A DNA stretch of 7,773 bases. Origin: Planctomycetota bacterium. Its GTDB lineage: Bacteria; Planctomycetota; Phycisphaerae; UBA1845; PWPN01. Positions within the stretch are counted from its first letter, which is position 1, and every line of letters starts with the position of its first letter. Location of the stretch: the NCBI GenBank assembly GCA_020346805.1, contig CP070790.1, positions 1,714,248 through 1,722,020 on the forward strand, read 5' to 3'. Of the stretch, positions 1-6,201 are shown one piece after another. The notes below the pieces were generated by a model. That model did no database searches, had not been told where the DNA came from, and saw nothing but the letters and a program-made list of their open reading frames with translations. The position numbers were made by a program, and so were the translations under genes.

Positions 1-81
1 AAAAAGACCGCAAGTCAATAAGGTATACCATATTTGGCAGTTGATCCAGTGGAATCATGAGCACTGTAACTGAGCCGAATT
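1..81. other. Left-edge leader, no supported gene
   Basis: These bases lie before the first supported gene. Forward frame 1 closes at a TAA at 19-21, frame 3 at a TGA at 42-44 and frame 2 at a TGA at 71-73, so the end of an upstream gene could lie here, but no frame gives a recognisable protein. TTGGCA at 34-39 resembles a -35 box, but nothing at the right spacing looks like a -10 box. I see no convincing promoter. Confidence 0.3.
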
Positions 82-1896
82 ATGTTTATACGCTCAAAAG
101 TACACTTGACACAATTCATAGGGATGAATTGTTTGGTTGTTGCTGCATTGTGCGCGATGGCGATGGCTCAAACAGCAACGTCAACTACGAGGCCTTCTCA
201 GGAAAAGACGGACAAAATGATCTTTCTTTTCCATTATGACCCCGCTTTTATTGAAGGGCTTCGTCGACACGATTTATTGCACAACTACGGTTTTAGGCTG
301 CTCAATACAGGTTTTGATCGCCGGTCTTTTAGAGAGAGGTGGACTCAGAATCCCGCATTGGAAGGCGCTCGCACGTCAAATCTCTTTTATTACATCGATC
401 GCATAACCGGCGGAATGCCTTACCAGAATCTGGATGGCATTGAGGCAGTTGCCGGGAAGTTGAAGGGAGATCCGCGTTTTCTGGGTTTTCAGGTACACGA
501 GTGGGGTAATTCGCCGATACATGATTACCATAGAATTTACAAGCTCCTGCTCGATAAAGAATTACCATTTGACTACGAACATTTCGCAGTTTACCAAGGA
601 CGCACCGTACCGCCTTACTTCAGCAGCGGAGATTACCATACATATCAACGGCTATTTGAGCCTTTGCATACCCTAGAAGATGTTGTTGGTTATCATGAGG
701 GCTATTTTCGGCAGATTATAAAGCGTACTTGGGGTCAAGTGGTGGCGGTTAACGGTTATATTCAGTTATACCACACGGCCCTGAGGCTGGGGGCCAAGAA
801 TGTCATGGCCGAGATCGGCAATCAGGTACCTCTGACGGCTTTGCAAATAGCCTGCGTTCGGGGGGCGGCGAGGGAATTTGGCAAGCCTTTCGGAGTTTAT
901 TATGAACCCTGGGGGGGTAAGCCTTTCGGGTGTCCTTGTGCTTTGGGTTATTCGCCCTGGTTTGGCAATAAAAAGGATCCTGACGGTCAGGATGGGGTAC
1001 ATCGAATACGTCCCGGCTTGGGAAGCAGCCGATCGCTTCAACGTCGGTTGTTATTTTTTGCCTGGCTTTCCGGGGCAACATATTGGGCAGAAGAATGGGG
1101 TGCCGAGAACTATTTTGGCAACTGGCAAGACTACCCGTTGACCCAATATGGCCAGATCGTCAAAGAATTTCTTGAAGTCAGTTCCCCATACAACCGGCCG
1201 GAGCCTATGGTACCTGCGGTTATAATTATGCCCCCAGGTGCCGGCGGAATTGATCTAAGATATCTTTTTGGTGAACGCGAACAGCTTTACGGCCTGGTAG
1301 GCCCGGATCAGTTTCATGTACGGTTGCGACAATTTGCCAAAGATGTTTTTGCCGCTCGCTCCAGGCGCTACGGGGCCGATGATTTCAATTTAACCCCGTC
1401 ACCCTGGATCGGCTGTTTCGATGTTCTGTCTGTGGAGGCACCTGAGGCACTTCTTTCCCAATACGGTCTGGTGATTTATTTCGATCAGGAACAGGCGGAA
1501 AGATCGACTGTTGAGAGACAACGCGTATTTGTTTATCAGGGGAATAAGCAAGATAGCGAACGATGTATGAAACTGGTAAGTAAACTACTGCCGGTTCTGG
1601 TTGAAGGGGAAGTAGGTTGCGTCCAGGCTCGAGGGGACGGAAAATACTTTGTGGGTGTCTTTAATAATCTGGGAGTCATCAAGACGGAAGGTAATGAGAC
1701 GACCGATAGCAAAGCCGTCAGGTCTGTAATTATTCATCTTCCTGAAGTTCAGGTCGATTATCTGGTTGGTGCGGAGTATGTAGCGGGCCAGAAACCGGGT
1801 ATGGTAGAAATGAGTGTGCCGAGTGGGTCTCTTGCGATAATTGCTTTTCCCGATCATATAATCCCGTCATGGAGAACAAGCAATGCAGACCGGTGA
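82..1896 (+). CDS. Secreted TIM-barrel glycoside hydrolase-like protein, family not recognised
   Basis: This 604-residue protein has a Sec signal peptide: basic R4 and K6, a hydrophobic stretch around 17-28, and a likely cleavage after AMA near residue 29. The mature part begins with alternating strands and helices that fit a TIM barrel (about 45-345). Strand-like segments end in acidic residues typical of glycoside hydrolase active sites: E140 (HEWGNSP), E244 (MAEIGNQ), E275 (YYEPWGG) and E337/E338 (YWAEEWG). Which are catalytic cannot be settled here. Residues about 377-470 look like the Rossmann-like GATase fold that follows the barrel in GH42-type enzymes, and the last 80 residues are beta-rich, ending in SGSLAIIAF as many C-terminal beta domains do. 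ATG 82 was chosen over ATG 124 because only the longer form has a basic n-region; an in-frame stop lies at 67-69. No good Shine-Dalgarno site precedes it. The 3' end overlaps the oxidoreductase gene. A sugar hydrolase role is inference from fold and context; a non-catalytic relative is possible. Confidence 0.72.
   Translation: MFIRSKVHLTQFIGMNCLVVAALCAMAMAQTATSTTRPSQEKTDKMIFLFHYDPAFIEGLRRHDLLHNYGFRLLNTGFDRRSFRERWTQNPALEGARTSNLFYYIDRITGGMPYQNLDGIEAVAGKLKGDPRFLGFQVHEWGNSPIHDYHRIYKLLLDKELPFDYEHFAVYQGRTVPPYFSSGDYHTYQRLFEPLHTLEDVVGYHEGYFRQIIKRTWGQVVAVNGYIQLYHTALRLGAKNVMAEIGNQVPLTALQIACVRGAAREFGKPFGVYYEPWGGKPFGCPCALGYSPWFGNKKDPDGQDGVHRIRPGLGSSRSLQRRLLFFAWLSGATYWAEEWGAENYFGNWQDYPLTQYGQIVKEFLEVSSPYNRPEPMVPAVIIMPPGAGGIDLRYLFGEREQLYGLVGPDQFHVRLRQFAKDVFAARSRRYGADDFNLTPSPWIGCFDVLSVEAPEALLSQYGLVIYFDQEQAERSTVERQRVFVYQGNKQDSERCMKLVSKLLPVLVEGEVGCVQARGDGKYFVGVFNNLGVIKTEGNETTDSKAVRSVIIHLPEVQVDYLVGAEYVAGQKPGMVEMSVPSGSLAIIAFPDHIIPSWRTSNADR
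111..132. repeat. Perfect 9-bp inverted repeat near the start of the first gene
   Basis: ACAATTCAT (111-119) and ATGAATTGT (124-132) are exact reverse complements separated by AGGG (120-123). In RNA this gives a 9-bp stem with a 4-base loop. The right arm begins with ATG 124, which is in frame with the gene and is the alternative start. If translation begins at 82, the repeat lies in the signal-peptide codons. It could be a hairpin affecting early translation, a protein-binding site, or chance. Confidence 0.6.
1871..1874 (+). promoter_or_regulatory. Ribosome binding site of the FAD oxidoreductase gene
   Basis: GGAG lies 8 bases before ATG 1883, inside the last codons of the preceding gene. 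It is the clearest Shine-Dalgarno match in the window and supports ATG 1883 as the start and translational coupling of the two genes. Confidence 0.65.
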
Positions 1897-3910
1897 TCGA
1901 TTCAGGTCTTTGGACTTATTACCGGGCGTTTTGTCGGTTACTTCGTTGCTTATCTTACTACTGGCGACGGGTTGCGCGAGCTTGGAGGTGCGTGAATTCG
2001 AGGTTGTGGTTTATGGAGGAACGGCCGGCGGGGAGATGGCGGCTATTGCAGCGGGGCAAGATGGGGCCTCGGTGGCGTTGTTGGAGCCGGGTCGGCACAT
2101 AGGCGGGATGGTTTCCGGCGGCCTGGGCAGAACGGATTTGGGAAACAAGACGGTAATCGGCGGCATGTCGCGGGAGTTCTTTGTCCGGCTGGGAAAATAT
2201 TACGGAAAACCTATAGCCTGGAATTTTGAGCCGCATGTGGCCGAGAATGCTTTCAATGAATGGCTCAAGGATGCAAAAGTTCGGGTATTTCTGGGGCACC
2301 GACTTGAACGCGTAGCCAAACGGGGAAATCGGATAATTAGCATCCGTACAGAAAACGGGGTCATATTCGCGTCGAAGATATTTATTGACTGTTCGTATGA
2401 GGGTGACCTGATGGCCCGGGCGGGGATTTCATATACCTGGGGACGGGAGGGAGAAGAGGTATATGGTGAATCACTTGCCGGCGTGCGCGAGTATAGTAAG
2501 TATCATCAATTTGATGTTCCTGTATCGGCTTATGATGAAAATGGGGCGAGGTTGCCGTGCGTATATGGAGGCGATCGGGGAAGGCCCGGACAGGGAGACA
2601 ATAAAATTCAGGCGTACAACTTTCGGGTGTGCTTATGCAATCGCAAGGATAACCGGGTTCCGTTCCCGCTCCCTCCAAATTATAATCCACACCGATATGA
2701 AATCCTGCGTCGTTACCTGGCCAAGCGGGGTCAAGATCTCAAGCTGAATCAAATTATGATAGTTTCCATGATGCCGAATGGAAAAACGGACATCAATAAT
2801 CGCGGTCCATTCTCGACGGATCATATTGGGGCGAACTGGGATTATCCCGAGGCCGATTATGCGCGCCGGCGAGAGATCTGGGATGATCACGTCAATTACG
2901 TGCAGGGTTTATTTTATTTCCTGGCTAACGATCCGTCGGTTCCCAGACATTTGCAGGATGGAATAAATCAGTTTGGTCTGGCCAAAGATGAGTTTGCCGA
3001 TACCGGTCACTGGCCGCATCAGATGTATGTTCGTGAAGCCCGCCGCATGATTGGTGAATATGTATTGATACAAAAAGACCTGCAAACGGAGGGCAGCAAG
3101 CCCGATTCGATTGGTATGGGATCATATAACATCGACTCTCATCACGTCCAGCGGGTAATTAAACCTGACGGCACGTTGGAAAACGAGGGTGATATGCAGA
3201 TAGGGGTTCAGCCTTATGAGATTCCCTATCGCTCGCTGACACCGAAGCGGCATGAATGCGCAAATCTTATGGTGCCGGTTTGTATTTCCGCGTCACACGT
3301 GGCGTATTCATCGGTCCGTATGGAGCCGCAATACATGATTATGGGCCATTCGGCAGGGGTGGCGGCGAGCCATGCGGTTAAACAAAACGTATCGGTACAA
3401 GACGTGGATATATCCCGGCTTCAGAAAAGGCTTCGTGATACAGGGCAGATTTTGTGTATGGAGGATGCTTTGCCGCCTTATGTAGCACTGAACTCGCTTG
3501 ATGGAATTGTGGTTGACAATTGTACTGCGGTAACCACCGGCTCCTGGAAAACATCGACGTCTATAGGATCCTTCGTTGGAACCGATTACATTCATGATGA
3601 TAACGCTGACAAAGGTACAAAGATTGCCAGATTTGTGCCGATTCTTCCAGCCGACGGAGAGTATGAAGTACGCATCGCTTATACCACCAGTCCCAACCGG
3701 GCAACGAATGTTTCCATAAGGATTAATACCGCAGATGGCATAAAGCACCTTACTTTGAATCAGAGAAAAAAGTTGACCTCGCCGCCGTTTACCTCGCTCG
3801 GCACATTCCGGTTTGTAGCGGGCAAATCCGGCTATGTAGAGATAGCTACGATAAACACCAATGGTTATGTTGTCGCCGATGCAGTGCAATGGCTTGCTAA
3901 GAAACATTAG
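1883..3910 (+). CDS. Lipoprotein FAD-dependent oxidoreductase with golvesin-type C-terminal domain
   Basis: This 675-residue protein is a flavoprotein of the FAD_oxidored type (Pfam PF12831). After a hydrophobic segment (about 16-29) comes a lipobox LATGC with the lipid-bearing cysteine at C31, so it is predicted to be membrane-anchored outside the cytoplasm. The dinucleotide-binding fold starts at VVVYGGTAGG (41-50), with acidic E68 at the end of the second strand for ribose binding. IGGMVSGGLG (73-82) and IDCSYEGDLMARAG (168-181) are typical of this family. The C-terminal FAD contact region is about 462-500 (SASHVAYSS, then GHSAGVAASHA). Residues about 540-672 form a golvesin-like domain also seen in proteins labelled xanthan lyase: it has YEVRIAY, NRATNVSIRI, SLGTFRF and a final GYVVADAVQWL. 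The start codon overlaps the previous gene by 14 bp. There is no twin-arginine motif. The substrate is unknown; carbohydrate binding by the tail is inferred. Confidence 0.9.
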   Translation: MQTGDRFRSLDLLPGVLSVTSLLILLLATGCASLEVREFEVVVYGGTAGGEMAAIAAGQDGASVALLEPGRHIGGMVSGGLGRTDLGNKTVIGGMSREFFVRLGKYYGKPIAWNFEPHVAENAFNEWLKDAKVRVFLGHRLERVAKRGNRIISIRTENGVIFASKIFIDCSYEGDLMARAGISYTWGREGEEVYGESLAGVREYSKYHQFDVPVSAYDENGARLPCVYGGDRGRPGQGDNKIQAYNFRVCLCNRKDNRVPFPLPPNYNPHRYEILRRYLAKRGQDLKLNQIMIVSMMPNGKTDINNRGPFSTDHIGANWDYPEADYARRREIWDDHVNYVQGLFYFLANDPSVPRHLQDGINQFGLAKDEFADTGHWPHQMYVREARRMIGEYVLIQKDLQTEGSKPDSIGMGSYNIDSHHVQRVIKPDGTLENEGDMQIGVQPYEIPYRSLTPKRHECANLMVPVCISASHVAYSSVRMEPQYMIMGHSAGVAASHAVKQNVSVQDVDISRLQKRLRDTGQILCMEDALPPYVALNSLDGIVVDNCTAVTTGSWKTSTSIGSFVGTDYIHDDNADKGTKIARFVPILPADGEYEVRIAYTTSPNRATNVSIRINTADGIKHLTLNQRKKLTSPPFTSLGTFRFVAGKSGYVEIATINTNGYVVADAVQWLAKKH

Positions 3911-3926
3911 GATGTTTATTTTTTTT
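3902..3926 (+). terminator. Weak intrinsic terminator candidate at the end of the oxidoreductase gene
   Basis: AAACAT (3902-3907) and ATGTTT (3912-3917) form a 6-bp stem around the loop TAGG, which contains the TAG stop codon. One base later comes a run of eight T (3919-3926). The layout fits a rho-independent terminator, but the stem has only one G-C pair, so termination would probably be partial. Confidence 0.4.
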
Positions 3927-3942
3927 GTACCGAAACAGTTGG

Positions 3943-3962
3943 ATGATGTATATTTGCATCAT
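3943..3962. repeat. Short inverted repeat upstream of the CocE-type hydrolase gene
   Basis: ATGATG (3943-3948) and CATCAT (3957-3962) are exact reverse complements with an 8-base spacer, 40 bases before the chosen start at 4002. The spacing would suit an operator or a small leader hairpin. Six-base arms arise easily by chance, so the function is open. Confidence 0.35.
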
Positions 3963-4001
3963 ACCATCATGACGGTTGATAGGTTTTGTGGGGCTGGAAC
4001 A

Positions 4002-5999
4002 ATGAACGCACATTCAAGATCATTTTTTATAACATGGATTTTTGTCATATCGGCTTGTATTCCAACTGCTGTATGCCAGGGGGATCTTAATGGCTTATGT
4101 GGCAGGGTGATTGATAAAGGCAGCGGACGGCCAGTGGAAGGTATTAAAGTCGGTATGGTGCGCTGGGGGAAACTGGACGCCACTGTTCAAAGAGGACGAG
4201 TTAAGCCTGAGCAGGTTGTCATTACCGATGGCGAGGGGCGATTCAAGTTTAGTATTGCCGGTGATACAAAAGGGATTGAGGCGGTAGTAGTATTCACCTG
4301 TGCCGAAGATCGTCCCAATCTGATCCATAAGGATGTTCAATTCAATAGTCAAATACCTCGCATGAGGGATTTGCGTAGGAAAAAGATAACTCGTATTGAC
4401 CTGACCAAAGGTGCAGCCACAGTTGATTTTGCCCTTCCCAGCGCGCCATCGCTGTTACGTAATGTGATGATGCCGGTGCAGGACGGCACACGCCTGGCTA
4501 CCGACATCTTTTTTCCCGATGGGTTAGGACCGTGGCCGGTGCTGTTGTTTCGCACGCCTTACAACAAGATCGGCAATCTGCCTATGAATTATCTGGAGCG
4601 TGGATATGCAGTAGTCATGCAGGATTTTCGCGGGCGGTTCGCTTCCGAGGGCGCCAATGATATGCCATTCGAACCCGACGGTTGGGGAAAGCTAAGAGAT
4701 GGTTACGACGCCATAGAATGGATTGCTTCCCAACCGTGGTGCAATGGCAAGGTTGGAACATGCGGCGGCTCGGCATTAGGAATCACCCAGGTCATGACCG
4801 CCGGGGCAAGCCCCCCACACCTTAAATGCCAATTGATCCAGGTAGCATGTGGGAGCATGTATCACCATGCGGTATATCAAGGTGGAGCGTTTCGTAAGGC
4901 CCTGGTCGAGGATTGGCTTTCCAACAATAGATTTTCCCCCGTGTGTATGGAGACGTTGCTGGCCCATCCCTGCTACGACGATTACTGGCGGATGATGGAT
5001 GCCGGGACTCGCAGCTCGGAGATTGATGTGCCGGGATTATTTATTGGCGGGTGGTATGATGTATTCTGTCAAGGCACTATCGATGCATTTGTGTGGCGGC
5101 AATACGAGGGTGGGGAAGGTGCTCGGGGCAAACAGAAACTGATCATGGGACCCTGGATCCACGGCGTGACCAGGCAGATCGGGGAGTTCACATTACCCGA
5201 ACACGCGATCAAAATTCCGCCGGAAGGGCAGGGGGAATCCTGGCTGGATTATTGGCTTAAGGGTGTGGGTAGTAGTGTTATCAAATCGTTGCCCGTAGTT
5301 TATTATGTGATGGGGGCTTTTGATGAGCCCGATGCCCCCGGCCATGTATGGCGACGGTCGGAGAAATGGCCGGTGCCCTGCAAACCCACACCTTTTTATC
5401 TGCATGCCAACGGTTGTCTTGATGCCGTTCCATCTTCTGCCGAATCTGATGCGTCGAGCTATATGTACGATCCCAAGAATCCGGTACCGACGCGCGGCGG
5501 ATGTAACCTTAACATTGCCCGCGGTCCCTTTGACCAGAGGCCGGTGGAAAATCGCCCTGACGTATTATTGTATACATCGGAACCGCTGGCCGAACCGCTC
5601 GAAGTTACCGGGCGGATAAAGGCGTATTTGTGGGCCTCTTCGTCATGTCGAGATACCGACTTCACCGTGAAATTGACGGACGTATACCCCGACGGTCGGT
5701 CGGTTCTGTTGCAGGATGGTATTATCCGTGCCCGCTATAGAGAATCGTTTGAACGGGAGGAGCTGATGGAGCCCGGAGAAATTTACCGCTTCGAAGTGGA
5801 TCTATGGTCGTCCAGTATTATCTTCAATAAGGGCCACCGGATCCGTGTGGCCGTTTCCAGCAGCAATGCTCCTCGCTTTGAACCCAATCCCAATACCGGC
5901 GATCCTTTCCGGGCCAACGACAAGGTAATTGTGGCAAAGAACACCATCTATCATGAGGCGAAACATGCTTCGCACATTTTGTTGCCGGTTATACCATAA
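4002..5999 (+). CDS. Secreted CocE/NonD family serine hydrolase with N-terminal carboxypeptidase-regulatory-like domain
   Basis: This 665-residue protein belongs to the CocE/NonD (X-Pro dipeptidyl-peptidase S15-like) alpha/beta hydrolases, which cleave acyl esters or amides. A signal peptide covers about 1-26 (hydrophobic 8-20, cleavage near AVCQ). Residues about 29-100 resemble a carboxypeptidase regulatory-like beta domain (GRVIDKGSGRPVEGIKV, then ITDGEGRFKFSI). The hydrolase starts near 150 with MMPVQDGTRLATDIF. The triad is visible: nucleophile S257 in GTCGGSALG, D353 in GGWYDVF and H387 in GPWIHG. QDFRGRFASEG (207-217) is also typical. From about 408 to the end is the jelly-roll domain of X-Pro peptidases (PF08530 type), including RPDVLLYTSEPL and FNKGHRIRVAVSSSNAPR. 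The frame is open back to 3861, but that would overlap the preceding gene and bury the signal peptide, so ATG 4002 is chosen; only a weak GGA precedes it. It is complete, with all catalytic residues present. Whether it acts as esterase, amidase or peptidase is not decidable. Confidence 0.92.
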   Translation: MNAHSRSFFITWIFVISACIPTAVCQGDLNGLCGRVIDKGSGRPVEGIKVGMVRWGKLDATVQRGRVKPEQVVITDGEGRFKFSIAGDTKGIEAVVVFTCAEDRPNLIHKDVQFNSQIPRMRDLRRKKITRIDLTKGAATVDFALPSAPSLLRNVMMPVQDGTRLATDIFFPDGLGPWPVLLFRTPYNKIGNLPMNYLERGYAVVMQDFRGRFASEGANDMPFEPDGWGKLRDGYDAIEWIASQPWCNGKVGTCGGSALGITQVMTAGASPPHLKCQLIQVACGSMYHHAVYQGGAFRKALVEDWLSNNRFSPVCMETLLAHPCYDDYWRMMDAGTRSSEIDVPGLFIGGWYDVFCQGTIDAFVWRQYEGGEGARGKQKLIMGPWIHGVTRQIGEFTLPEHAIKIPPEGQGESWLDYWLKGVGSSVIKSLPVVYYVMGAFDEPDAPGHVWRRSEKWPVPCKPTPFYLHANGCLDAVPSSAESDASSYMYDPKNPVPTRGGCNLNIARGPFDQRPVENRPDVLLYTSEPLAEPLEVTGRIKAYLWASSSCRDTDFTVKLTDVYPDGRSVLLQDGIIRARYRESFEREELMEPGEIYRFEVDLWSSSIIFNKGHRIRVAVSSSNAPRFEPNPNTGDPFRANDKVIVAKNTIYHEAKHASHILLPVIP

Positions 6000-6018
6000 T
6001 GTTTGTCATTAAACATTA
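5997..6018. repeat. Perfect 8-bp hairpin starting at the hydrolase stop codon
   Basis: TAATGTTT (5997-6004) and AAACATTA (6011-6018) pair exactly around the loop GTCATT. The stop codon TAA is the first part of the stem. No T-run follows directly, so it is not a classic intrinsic terminator, but it may protect the 3' end or help stop transcription together with T-rich sequence further on. Its core arms match those of the hairpin at the end of the oxidoreductase gene. Confidence 0.5.
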
Positions 6019-6033
6019 CCTTGCGGGATTCTT

Positions 6034-6098
6034 TTATGTTTTCAAACGGATAAGCAATAACCCATACGTATTATGTTTTTATATTATGTTTTTTTTTT
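6034..6098. repeat. T-rich direct repeats between convergent genes
   Basis: TTATGTTTT occurs three times (6034-6042, 6071-6079, 6084-6092). The last two are part of a longer direct repeat TATTATGTTTTT at 6069-6080 and 6082-6093, with a 13-base period. The last copy runs into ten T in a row (6089-6098). The T-tracts could serve as termination sites for the + strand genes, but no strong G-C stem stands directly before them. Confidence 0.45.
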
Positions 6099-6109
6099 CC
6101 ACTTACTGA

Positions 6110-6127
6110 TCCGTCAGAAACGGACGG
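6110..6127. repeat. Small G-C-rich hairpin in the convergent gap
   Basis: Two alternative 5-bp stems are possible here: TCCGT (6110-6114) with ACGGA (6120-6124), or CCGTC (6111-6115) with GACGG (6123-6127). On the - strand this lies 75 bases or more past the HAF-repeat gene, but no T-run follows it in that direction, so terminator function is unproven. Confidence 0.3.
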
Positions 6128-6201
6128 CTGGGATAATTAACAATTCTGAGATGTAACGAGTAGGCGTTTGAAGTAGAATCCTTATAACGCGCGAGATGCA
6201 A

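Noticed and set aside
34..62. Promoter with -35 TTGGCA before the first gene
   Set aside because: At 17 bases spacing the -10 position reads ATGAGC, which is not a plausible -10 box.
57..239. 60-codon + strand reading frame overlapping the start of the first gene
   Set aside because: It is out of frame with the signal-peptide-bearing gene, ends inside it, and codes for nothing recognisable. It is best read as a shadow.
3308..3907. 199-codon reading frame on the - strand opposite the oxidoreductase gene
   Set aside because: The + strand frame shows clear FAD-enzyme and golvesin motifs throughout this stretch. The antisense translation has no domain pattern.
3861..4001. Longer N-terminus for the CocE-type hydrolase starting at ATG 3861 or 3969
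   Set aside because: These starts would place 47 or 11 extra residues before a clean signal peptide. The longer one overlaps the previous gene by 50 bp, and no ribosome binding site supports either.
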